The notes beneath the pieces are model-generated. The model did not search any database. It was given only the letters and a program-made list of their open reading frames with translations, and was not told the origin of the DNA. DNA of 6,083 bases from Lachnoclostridium sp. (GTDB lineage: Bacteria; Bacillota_A; Clostridia; Lachnospirales; Lachnospiraceae), in the NCBI GenBank assembly GCA_015057755.1, contig SVDR01000098.1, forward strand, positions 1 through 6,083, written 5' to 3'. Below, in pieces: positions 1 through 5,892 of this stretch. Within the stretch, counting starts at the first letter, position 1. Every line of letters starts with the position of its first letter. The translations under genes were made by a program, and so were the position numbers.

Positions 1-409
1 TTGTCTCGATACCGTTTTCTGTTTCCACAAGAAGACGGCCGGAAACGGTTAACGGGCGGTCCATCCACGGAGTAATGAGACATCCGCCGTATTTTTCTGT
101 ATTGATGCGAACATAGCCGTCAGCGTTGGTCATTTCAGCATTTACTTTTACGTGGAAAGACGGGGAATCGCTGTGGCTTGCGGACATCATAAAGCCTTTG
201 AAGGAAGCTGTCGGTACACGGAATGCGATCAGTGCAGAACCGTTTCTTGTCACATAATACTTGCCGCCTTCTTCCAGGTCCCACTCATAGCTTTCAGAAA
301 GACGCTTGTAACCGGCTTCTTCCAGCATTTTGCCAAGGTTTGCAACTGCGTGGAATCTGCTCGGACTCTCGTCTAAAAATGTCAGTAATTCTTTGTTTAA
401 GTTATTCAT
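1..409 (-). CDS. apeB: M18 family aminopeptidase, N-terminal part (gene cut by window edge)
   Basis: Reading leftward from the ATG at 409-407 gives 136 residues with no stop before the edge, so the C-terminal two thirds of a roughly 430-residue enzyme are missing. Residues 15-30 (ESPSRFHAVANLGKML) match the usual start of M18 proteins, where a short Ser-Pro/His segment precedes the catalytic domain. SHSDSP at residues 78-83 supplies the family's first metal-binding His (H79). YGGCLITPWMDRPL (107-120) matches the conserved segment that follows. M18 enzymes are cytosolic di-zinc aminopeptidases that release N-terminal residues from peptides in protein turnover. A GGAGG ribosome binding site (418-422) lies 8 nt ahead of the ATG and fixes the start. 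The YbaK-like gene ends 68 nt upstream on the same strand, so the two are probably cotranscribed. The remaining metal ligands lie outside the window and cannot be checked. Confidence 0.92.
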   Translation of the reverse strand, partial: MNNLNKELLTFLDESPSRFHAVANLGKMLEEAGYKRLSESYEWDLEEGGKYYVTRNGSALIAFRVPTASFKGFMMSASHSDSPSFHVKVNAEMTNADGYVRINTEKYGGCLITPWMDRPLTVSGRLLVETENGIET

Positions 410-477
410 ATTTTATCCCTCCATAAATAACACCTATATGGTTAGTGTGCCAGAATTCTTCTGTTTCGTCAAGAAGT

Positions 478-945
478 TTAACGCTCTTTGCAGATATCAA
501 TCCATTCTTTATAAGCTGAAAAATGTTCCAGTTCCTCAATTGTAAGACGTACTGCGCTGTTGCCGCTGCCGGCAGCAGGATAAACAATATCAAAACGCTT
601 TAAAGATGCGTCCAGATAGACGTCAATCCCATCCCTGATCACGAACGGACATACACCGCCCGGGGCATGTCCCACCAGTTCTTCTACCAGGTCGCCCGGA
701 ATCATTTTTGCCTTAGCATGAAACCGTTCTTTGTATTTTTTGTTATCTACTTTCACATCTCCGGCGGTCAAAATCAAAATAGGGCGATCGTCAACGAGAA
801 AAGAAAGGGTTTTTGCGATACGTGCCGGTTCGCAGCCTACCGCTTCAGCTGCCAGCTCTACGGTGGCGCTGGAATGTTCCAGCCAGAGGACTTTGTCACC
901 GGCTCCCTGGGATTCAAAAAATTGTTTTACTTTATCAAAAGACAT
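478..945 (-). CDS. YbaK/EbsC family aminoacyl-tRNA deacylase
   Basis: The 155-residue product is a single YbaK/ProRS-editing-like domain of the usual stand-alone length. Family landmarks are the conserved lysine in ARIAKTLSF (K45), the strand ILILTAGDVKVDNKK (56-70), the GHAPGGVCPF loop (92-101) and YLDASLKRFDIVYPAAG (110-126). Such proteins hydrolyse mischarged tRNA in trans, typically Cys- or Ala-tRNA(Pro), in the cytosol; which substrate this one uses cannot be told from sequence. An open frame continues upstream to 1224, but the start at 945 is preferred: GAGGT lies 7 nt before it, the domain begins there, and a strong promoter at 992-1020 lies just upstream. An in-frame ATG at 966 would add seven residues but has a poorly spaced ribosome binding site. 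The stop is TAA at 480-478. It reads toward the M18 aminopeptidase gene, with which it likely forms an operon. Confidence 0.9.
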   Translation of the reverse strand: MSFDKVKQFFESQGAGDKVLWLEHSSATVELAAEAVGCEPARIAKTLSFLVDDRPILILTAGDVKVDNKKYKERFHAKAKMIPGDLVEELVGHAPGGVCPFVIRDGIDVYLDASLKRFDIVYPAAGSGNSAVRLTIEELEHFSAYKEWIDICKER

Positions 946-972
946 ATTGCGGACCTCGCATATCATAAATTT

Positions 973-983
973 GGAGAAACTCC
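973..983 (-). other. Small hairpin at the 5' end of the YbaK-like transcript
   Basis: GGAG-AAA-CTCC forms a 4-bp stem with a 3-nt loop. It falls almost exactly where transcription from the promoter at 992-1020 should begin (about 985). It could act as a short 5' stabilising stem. The stem is short enough to be chance. Confidence 0.25.
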
Positions 984-991
984 GTAAGAAT

Positions 992-1020
992 AGTATAAGC
1001 TTCAAAGAGGGGCGCGTCAA
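992..1020 (-). promoter_or_regulatory. Sigma-A promoter for the YbaK-like/apeB pair
   Basis: On the minus strand, TTGACG (1020-1015) is followed after exactly 17 bp by TATACT (997-992), close to the TTGACA/TATAAT consensus. The predicted start is near 985, giving a leader of about 40 nt before the ATG at 945. This supports the 155-residue start of the downstream gene. Confidence 0.8.
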
Positions 1021-1050
1021 CATAAGGGAGGAGAAATGCGAGAAATTCAA

Positions 1051-1079
1051 TTGCGGAAACCGTCGGCGCGAGGTACAAT
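1051..1079 (+). promoter_or_regulatory. Sigma-A promoter for the DUF5721-like gene
   Basis: TTGCGG (1051-1056), a 17-bp spacer and TACAAT (1074-1079) give a good -10 box and a moderate -35 box. Transcription should start near 1086, about 20 nt before the ATG at 1106, with AAAGGAG (1094-1100) between. It is back-to-back with the leftward promoter; the two -35 boxes are 30 bp apart. Confidence 0.72.
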
Positions 1080-1105
1080 AGAAGCGGAGAGCGAAAGGAG
1101 AACAT

Positions 1106-1597
1106 ATGATAGCATTAAAAATTGAGGAACAGAAAACCTTTACCTCCGGTCTGTTTATCGGAGAGATGTTTGACGGATTTCTGGTTCGGGAGGCAACAGT
1201 GATAACCTTCAACAGCTTCAACATCGACGGTCGTATCCGCCATGGATATTATTCCGATGAGGAATTGGAGGAAAATCGAATTGAAGAGTTTTCATCATGG
1301 AAAGTTCTGAAGCCAGTGTGCTTTTCTCTGATCAAAGGAAAACGTCTGCCGGAGAGTTTTCGGATCGTGTTCATGCTCTCACCGGACGCAAAAGAACGCT
1401 TTGTAGAGAAGCATGTACCGGGTATGCAGGCAGACCAGGTTGGCGGTCTGTACTTAAATGTGTGTTATGAGAACAATGAAATGACTGTCGTGACCGGAAC
1501 TTCCATGAACGTATTTACGATGGATAAGACGCTGGAGCGGGAATGGGATGAAAGTGTGAAGGTGTTCTTTCAGAAACATGGAATCGCCGTGAGCTAG
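1106..1597 (+). CDS. DUF5721-like conserved protein of unknown function
   Basis: This is a 163-residue soluble, acidic protein with no signal peptide or membrane segment. From memory it resembles the small Lachnospiraceae family DUF5721; its function is not known and none is proposed here. Features likely to be conserved are the N-terminal IALKI strand, FDGFLVREATVITFNSFNIDG (22-42) and the SSWKVLKPVCFSLIKGKR segment (63-80, W65). RIVFMLS (86-92) and GGLYLNVCYENNEMTVVTGTS (113-133) look like beta strands and suggest a compact alpha/beta fold. AAAGGAG lies 5 nt before the ATG, and a sigma-A promoter at 1051-1079 drives it. It appears monocistronic: the CIRCE hairpin with a T-run follows its TAG stop by 20 nt. 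The family call rests on recognition without a search, so a different small-family assignment is possible; that the gene is real is much surer. Confidence 0.8.
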   Translation: MIALKIEEQKTFTSGLFIGEMFDGFLVREATVITFNSFNIDGRIRHGYYSDEELEENRIEEFSSWKVLKPVCFSLIKGKRLPESFRIVFMLSPDAKERFVEKHVPGMQADQVGGLYLNVCYENNEMTVVTGTSMNVFTMDKTLEREWDESVKVFFQKHGIAVS

Positions 1598-1607
1598 AAA
1601 AGTTTAT

Positions 1608-1649
1608 AAAAATTTTATTAGCACTCTTGCTTTGAGAGTGCTAATTTTT
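1608..1649 (+). terminator. Possible terminator for the DUF5721-like gene, overlapping CIRCE
   Basis: The two 9-bp CIRCE arms form a stem with a 9-nt loop when transcribed from the left. An A-run (1608-1612) precedes the stem and TTTTT (1645-1649) follows it, so the stem can extend and end in a U-tract. The structure lies just after the TAG at 1595-1597, and no other terminator is visible before the htpG promoter. The stem has only four G-C pairs, so termination may be partial. Confidence 0.4.
1618..1644. promoter_or_regulatory. CIRCE operator (HrcA-binding inverted repeat)
   Basis: TTAGCACTC (1618-1626), 9 nt, GAGTGCTAA (1636-1644) is an exact match to the CIRCE consensus TTAGCACTC-N9-GAGTGCTAA. 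HrcA, the GroEL-dependent heat-shock repressor, binds this element. It usually controls groESL and dnaK operons. Here it ends 6 bp before the -35 box of the htpG promoter, so the expected effect is HrcA repression of htpG and its downstream genes. Placement ahead of the -35 box, where the usual position overlaps or follows the transcription start, is noteworthy. Confidence 0.95.
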
Positions 1650-1650
1650 A

Positions 1651-1679
1651 TTGACTTTTCCCTACAACGGTATTACAAT
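1651..1679 (+). promoter_or_regulatory. Sigma-A promoter of the htpG operon
   Basis: TTGACT (1651-1656), a 17-bp spacer and TACAAT (1674-1679) form a strong vegetative promoter with predicted start near 1686. It is immediately downstream of CIRCE. No better promoter is visible upstream of CIRCE: TATAAA at 1605-1610 lacks a fitting -35 box. Confidence 0.85.
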
Positions 1680-1685
1680 ATGTTA

Positions 1686-1799
1686 TGTTGCAGATGAGGG
1701 ATCTGTAATGGGTATGAAAAGAAACCGCAGATTGCGGGGAAACATAAATAGAAGCGGGCTTGGTGCCTGTGTGACAGAAAAGAAGGAGCGATTATTATT
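1686..1799 (+). promoter_or_regulatory. htpG 5' leader with three short hairpins
   Basis: The predicted untranslated leader is about 114 nt, long for a simple sigma-A gene. Three perfect or near-perfect short stems follow one another: CAGAT/ATCTG (1691-1695 with 1701-1705), CCGCA/TGCGG (1725-1729 with 1733-1737) and CGGGC/GCCTG (1755-1759 with 1765-1769, one G-U pair). The htpG ribosome binding site AAGGAG (1783-1788) lies outside them, so no thermosensor is demonstrated. No known riboswitch class was recognised. Confidence 0.4.
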
Positions 1800-3812
1800 A
1801 TGGCTAAGACAGGAAGTCTTTCAATCAACAGCGAGAATATTTTCCCGATCATCAAAAAGTGGTTATACTCTGACCATGATATTTTTTACCGTGAGCTTGT
1901 TAGCAACGGTTGTGATGCGATCACAAAATTAAAGAAACTGGCCCTGATGGGCGAGTACGAGGAACCGGAGAATCCGGAGTATAAAGTCTGTGTAACGGTC
2001 AATCCAACGGATAAAACCATTAAGATCACAGATAACGGCCTTGGTATGACTGAAGAGGAAGTGGAACAGTATATCAATCAGATTGCTTTCTCCGGTGCGA
2101 TGGATTTCATGAACAAGTACAAAGATAAGGCTAATGAGGATCAGATCATCGGTCACTTTGGTCTTGGATTCTATTCTGCGTTTATGGTGGCTGATAAAGT
2201 GACGATTGATACTTTATCTTATCAGAATGGAGCGAAAGCTGTTCACTGGGAGTCTGAGGGCGGCACTGAGTTTGAGATGACAGACGGTGACAAGGAGACG
2301 ATCGGCACAACAATCACTTTGTATCTGAATGATGAAAGTACGGAGTTTTCCAATGAGTTCCGCGCCCGTGAAGTTCTGGATAAATACTGTGCATTCATGC
2401 CGGTGGAGATCTTCCTGAACGATGAGACTGTAGCTCCGATGTATGAGACGATTGAGAAAGACGAACTGACAGAGAAGGATAAAATCGTTGAGACAATCGT
2501 AGAAGAGGCCAAAATAGAAGAGAAAGAAAACGAAGACGGTACAAAGGAAATCGTAGAGATTTCTCCGGCGACAGAAAAGTATAAAATTGAAAAGCGTCCG
2601 ATTCCGGTCAACGATACAAAACCGCTCTGGAACAAGCATCCGAACGAGTGTACCGAGGAAGAGTACAAAGAATTTTACAGAAAAGTATTCATGGATTTCA
2701 AAGAACCGCTGTTCTGGATCCATCTGAATATGGACTATCCGTTCAACTTAAAGGGTATCCTTTACTTCCCGAAGATCAATATGGAATATGAGAGCATCGA
2801 GGGCAAGATCAAACTCTTTAATAATCAGGTATTTATTGCAGATAATATCAAGGAAGTTATTCCGGAATTCCTGATGTTATTAAAGGGTACGATCGACTGT
2901 CCGGATCTTCCGCTCAACGTATCCAGAAGTGCGCTTCAGAATGACGGTTTCGTCAAGAAAATTTCTGATTACATTACAAAGAAGGTTGCGGATAAGTTAT
3001 CCGGTATGTGCAAAACAGACCGTGAGAACTATGAAAAATATTGGGATGATATCAATCCGTTCATTAAATTCGGCTGCTTAAAAGATGAGAAGTTTGCGGA
3101 CAAGATGAATGATTATATTGTATTCAAGAATCTGGATGGCAAGTATCTGACATTAAAAGACTGTCTGGAAGAAAATAAAGAAAAGAAGCATGAGAATCAG
3201 GTATTCTATGTGACAGATGAGAAAGAGCAGAGTCAGTACATCAATATGTTTAAAGAGGCAGAGCTGGATGCCGTGATTCTTCCGAATGCGATTGATTCTC
3301 CGTTTATCAGCCACCTGGAGCAGAAGAATGAAGGTGTCAAATTCCTTCGCATTGATGCGGACGTGAGTGAGATCTTCAAGGTGGAAGAGGGCGAACCGGA
3401 TGAAGTTGCACAGGAACAGGAAAAGAAGAATGCAGAGTCTCTGACAGAGATCTTCCGCAAGGCCCTTGGCAATGATAATCTGGACGTAAAGGTAGAGAAG
3501 CTGAAAAATGCAGGTCTTGCATCTATGATCACCGTATCGGAAGAAAGCAGAAGAATGCAGGATATGATGAAGATGTATGCGATGTATGGTGGCGGACTGG
3601 ACATGTTCCCGGTACAGGAAACACTGGTTCTCAACGCAAACAATGATCTCGTAAAATATGTACTGACCCATGGAGATGGTGCCAATACAAATAAATTCTG
3701 CGAACAGCTTTATGACCTTGCGAAACTGGCACATGGAAGCCTTTCACCGGAACGTATGACGAAATTCATCGCAAGAAGCGGCGAGATCATGATGATGCTC
3801 ACAGAAGAATAG
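1800..3812 (+). CDS. htpG: Molecular chaperone HtpG (bacterial Hsp90)
   Basis: The 670-residue product is a full-length cytosolic Hsp90, an ATP-driven dimeric chaperone that remodels late folding intermediates. The N-terminal GHKL ATPase shows RELVSNGCDAI with catalytic E32, N36 and D39, then ITDNGLGM (76-83) and GHFGLGFYSAFMVAD (118-132). The middle domain carries WNKHPNECTEEEYKEFY (277-293) and LNVSRSALQ with the catalytic arginine R376. The C-terminal dimerisation region runs from about 545 and ends MMMLTEE, without the eukaryotic MEEVD tail. It is about 45 residues longer than E. coli HtpG; much of the extra length is an acidic linker between the first two domains (about 217-265). AAGGAG (1783-1788) is 11 nt before the ATG, and MAKTGSLSIN fits the family N-terminus. 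It is the first gene of a three-gene operon behind CIRCE and a strong promoter, so HrcA/heat-shock control is likely. Confidence 0.98.
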   Translation: MAKTGSLSINSENIFPIIKKWLYSDHDIFYRELVSNGCDAITKLKKLALMGEYEEPENPEYKVCVTVNPTDKTIKITDNGLGMTEEEVEQYINQIAFSGAMDFMNKYKDKANEDQIIGHFGLGFYSAFMVADKVTIDTLSYQNGAKAVHWESEGGTEFEMTDGDKETIGTTITLYLNDESTEFSNEFRAREVLDKYCAFMPVEIFLNDETVAPMYETIEKDELTEKDKIVETIVEEAKIEEKENEDGTKEIVEISPATEKYKIEKRPIPVNDTKPLWNKHPNECTEEEYKEFYRKVFMDFKEPLFWIHLNMDYPFNLKGILYFPKINMEYESIEGKIKLFNNQVFIADNIKEVIPEFLMLLKGTIDCPDLPLNVSRSALQNDGFVKKISDYITKKVADKLSGMCKTDRENYEKYWDDINPFIKFGCLKDEKFADKMNDYIVFKNLDGKYLTLKDCLEENKEKKHENQVFYVTDEKEQSQYINMFKEAELDAVILPNAIDSPFISHLEQKNEGVKFLRIDADVSEIFKVEEGEPDEVAQEQEKKNAESLTEIFRKALGNDNLDVKVEKLKNAGLASMITVSEESRRMQDMMKMYAMYGGGLDMFPVQETLVLNANNDLVKYVLTHGDGANTNKFCEQLYDLAKLAHGSLSPERMTKFIARSGEIMMMLTEE

Positions 3813-3829
3813 AATTAAAAGGAACCGAT

Positions 3830-4795
3830 ATGAACCTGAGTAAACGTAACGTTTTAAAGACATTTACAATTTTATGCCTTGCAGCCAGTGTGCTGATGGG
3901 ATATCAGTATCTGGGAGCAGAACTTTACACTCAGGCAGAGATATGGATTACGGACCAGGAGGCTGGCGCAATGCGCTGGCTTTCCTGGCTTTTCCATTCT
4001 CCCTGGACGGACATGCTTGTGCAGTATGTGTTTGTCCTGGGAGTTGGCCATGTTCTTGCCTGGCTTGTGATGTGCTGGCTGCCGAAAGATGATCGCAAGC
4101 AGACGGGGCTGACCGGATTTGATTTCGTTATCTGCTCGATTGCATCGCTCGGTGCCGGATACATGTTAAATATTGTGGGTACGTGCATCAACTATGGAAT
4201 TTCCATGGTTACCGGAAAATCCTTTTTGGAGATGAATCCGGTGATGGATATGATGTTTGAACTTAGTCCATCGATGATCTTGTATTCCTGCCTATTGGGT
4301 CCGTTTATGGAAGAATGGATGTTCCGTGGAATCATCTTAAAGCGGGCACGCTTGTTCGGTGATTGGACAGCGGTGGTGTTTACTGCAGTCATGTTTGGAT
4401 TGATGCATGGAAATATATCTCAGTTTCTGTATGCGACAGCAATTGGCCTGATACTCGGATATGTAGCAGTAAAAACAAATGGAATCCGTTATTCGGTGTT
4501 GATCCACATTTTAGTGAATTCTTATAACACATTAACAGTGGCCATCGAGGAGTGGATCTATACGATCGATCCGATGATTCTTCCGGCGGTGTACAGTATG
4601 GTGCTTCTGGGGATCATGTTTTTATTGATAGTCGGTGCGGTTGTGGTTATAATAAAATATGGACCACATTGGCATCGACAGATGACGGAACGGAATGGGC
4701 CGTGGTCGGAGAACCGGAAATATGTGTATAAAAATCCGGGATTTTTTATCTATCTTGCAATTTGTCTGATAGAGTTTATAGGTTACCTGGTGTAG
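3830..4795 (+). CDS. CPBP family (CAAX-type) intramembrane glutamic endopeptidase
   Basis: This 321-residue polytopic membrane protein has hydrophobic segments near 8-30, 61-84, 96-122, 145-160, 178-192, 196-215, 250-276 and 303-320. The CPBP/Abi core is intact: EEWMFRG gives E161, E162 and R166; FGLMHGN gives the FxxxH motif with F189 and H193; HILVN gives the HxxxN motif with H226 and N230. Proteins of this family cleave peptides or prenylated proteins inside the membrane, or serve in bacteriocin immunity and signalling. The substrate is unknown here, and no peptide or bacteriocin gene is nearby. It starts 17 nt after the htpG stop with an AAAAGGA site 5-6 nt before the ATG, and it is followed 13 nt later by the DegV gene, so it is almost certainly cotranscribed. 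The region beyond the HxxxN motif is long and ends in a further membrane segment. Catalytic residues look complete, so an active protease is likely. Confidence 0.93.
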   Translation: MNLSKRNVLKTFTILCLAASVLMGYQYLGAELYTQAEIWITDQEAGAMRWLSWLFHSPWTDMLVQYVFVLGVGHVLAWLVMCWLPKDDRKQTGLTGFDFVICSIASLGAGYMLNIVGTCINYGISMVTGKSFLEMNPVMDMMFELSPSMILYSCLLGPFMEEWMFRGIILKRARLFGDWTAVVFTAVMFGLMHGNISQFLYATAIGLILGYVAVKTNGIRYSVLIHILVNSYNTLTVAIEEWIYTIDPMILPAVYSMVLLGIMFLLIVGAVVVIIKYGPHWHRQMTERNGPWSENRKYVYKNPGFFIYLAICLIEFIGYLV

Positions 4796-4808
4796 TAGGA
4801 GGGGTAGT

Positions 4809-5645
4809 ATGAATTACAAGATTATCGGTGACAGCTGTCTGGATCTCACAGAAGAGTTAAAAAAGGATTCACATTTTCAGATGATTCCGCTCACGTTGAT
4901 TGTTGGAGAACAGACATTTATCGATGACGAGACGTTTAATCAGAAGGAATTTATTAAAATTGTAGCGGAGAGCCCGGAGGCACCGAAGACTGCATGTCCG
5001 TCCCCGGAAATGTTTAAAGAAGCATATTGCTGTGATGCGGACAATATCTTTGTGATCACACTTTCCGGTCCGTTAAGCGGAAGCTATAACAGTGCGGTTC
5101 TCGCAAAATCTCTTTATGAAGAGGAGTACGGTCATAAAAATATCTGCATCATCAACTCCGAATCGGCATCCAGTGGAGAACTGAACATTGCGCTTCACAT
5201 TCGAGATCTCTGTGAACAGGGACTCCCGTTTGAGGAGATCGAAAAGGAAGCCAATGCATACCGTGACCGAATGAACACCTATTTTGTATTAGAGTCACTG
5301 GACACCTTGCGGAAAAACGGCCGACTGACAGGTTTGTCTGCGTTCTTTGCGACTACATTGAATATTAAGCCGGTTATGGGAGCAGAAAAGGGTCAGATCA
5401 TCAAACTGGATCAGGCCAGAGGCATCAACAAGGCACTGCAGAAAATGACGGAATATGTGATCAAGGAAGGCGGTAAAACGGAAGAAAAGCGCCTTGTGAT
5501 CTCTCACGTGAATGCGCCGGAACGTGCTCAGTATGTAAAAGAGATTCTCTGTTCCAAGGCGAAATTCAGAGAAGTGGTGGTGACAGATACGGCCGGAGTA
5601 TCGACAGTATATGCGAACGATGGCGGTATTATTGTGGCGCTGTAG
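4809..5645 (+). CDS. DegV family protein (FakB-like fatty-acid-binding)
   Basis: The 278-residue length is normal for DegV/FakB. Members hold a fatty acid in a deep pocket; FakB paralogues present it to the kinase FakA for phosphorylation and phospholipid synthesis. The sequence shows the opening IIGDSCLDL (5-12), the TACPSPE loop (61-67), TLSGPLSGSYNSA (84-96), INSESASSGE (115-124), the hallmark LDTLRKNGRL (164-173) and IKPVM (186-190), then QARG (202-205). The C-terminus AGVSTVYANDGGIIVAL (262-278) carries Tyr-Ala-Asn where many FakB proteins have a GxHxGPG-type His. AGGAGG (4797-4802) lies 6 nt before the ATG. It is the last gene of the htpG operon, 13 nt after the protease gene and 25 nt before a strong terminator. 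No FakA kinase gene is in the window, so a role in exogenous fatty-acid use is family-based inference. Confidence 0.92.
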   Translation: MNYKIIGDSCLDLTEELKKDSHFQMIPLTLIVGEQTFIDDETFNQKEFIKIVAESPEAPKTACPSPEMFKEAYCCDADNIFVITLSGPLSGSYNSAVLAKSLYEEEYGHKNICIINSESASSGELNIALHIRDLCEQGLPFEEIEKEANAYRDRMNTYFVLESLDTLRKNGRLTGLSAFFATTLNIKPVMGAEKGQIIKLDQARGINKALQKMTEYVIKEGGKTEEKRLVISHVNAPERAQYVKEILCSKAKFREVVVTDTAGVSTVYANDGGIIVAL

Positions 5646-5669
5646 AAATTGAATATTATAATAATACGT

Positions 5670-5700
5670 AAGCGGAGAACAGAGAAGTTCTCCGCTTTGT
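5670..5700 (+). terminator. Rho-independent terminator of the htpG operon
   Basis: AAGCGGAGAAC (5670-5680) pairs perfectly over 11 bp with GTTCTCCGCTT (5687-5697) around a 6-nt loop, followed by a T-rich tail TTTGTTATATTT. It starts 25 nt after the degV stop and closes the operon. On the opposite strand the tail is broken by other bases, so it probably acts only rightward. Confidence 0.9.
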
Positions 5701-5725
5701 TATATTTGAGTGCAAAGAGACAACC

Positions 5726-5794
5726 ATGGGATATGAAGAGATATATGCGCAGGCAATAAAGACCGCGAATCAAGAATTAAATAATATAGTTTAG
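5726..5794 (+). CDS. Possible 22-residue small ORF, unsupported
   Basis: ATG at 5726 opens a frame encoding MGYEEIYAQAIKTANQELNN and two more residues before TAG at 5792-5794. The composition is protein-like and helical. However, the upstream AAAGAGA is a weak ribosome binding site, no promoter is evident, and the reading frame is very short. It could be a decayed N-terminus of a lost gene or chance. Nothing further can be assigned. Confidence 0.15.
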   Translation: MGYEEIYAQAIKTANQELNNIV

Positions 5795-5892
5795 AAAATA
5801 GATAGTATTTATTAGGAAGATGAGAATTTAAATGTTTTAACATAGTCTTACACTCTCTTTCGAATGGTGCTGAAAAAGATATCGAGATATGG
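5795..5892. other. AT-rich intergenic stretch, no gene seen
   Basis: Together with 5701-5725 this region shows no convincing coding sequence on either strand. Two short inverted repeats occur: ATGTT-TT-AACAT near 5833-5844 and ATATC-GA-GATAT near 5879-5890. The second, followed on the minus strand by CTTTTTC, could weakly terminate the leftward XRE gene, but its tiny loop and all-A/T-rich stem make this doubtful. Confidence 0.3.

Noticed and set aside
423..477. Possible terminator or separate promoter between the YbaK-like gene and apeB
   Set aside because: Only a weak 5-bp stem without a T-run is present, and TTGACG here has no -10 box at suitable spacing.
1036..1125. 29-codon rightward frame beginning after GGGAGGAG
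   Set aside because: Its start and ribosome binding site lie upstream of the predicted transcription start near 1086, so they would not be in that transcript, and it overlaps the DUF5721-like gene out of frame.
946..1224. N-terminal extension of the YbaK-like frame by 93 residues to position 1224
   Set aside because: It would run through the divergent promoters and into the DUF5721-like gene on the other strand, has no family similarity, and the start at 945 has a proper ribosome binding site.
2214..2723. Long open frames on the minus strand inside htpG (also 3153-3734)
   Set aside because: They lie fully within a well-supported gene, resemble no known family, have low-complexity hydrophobic translations, and reflect its codon bias.
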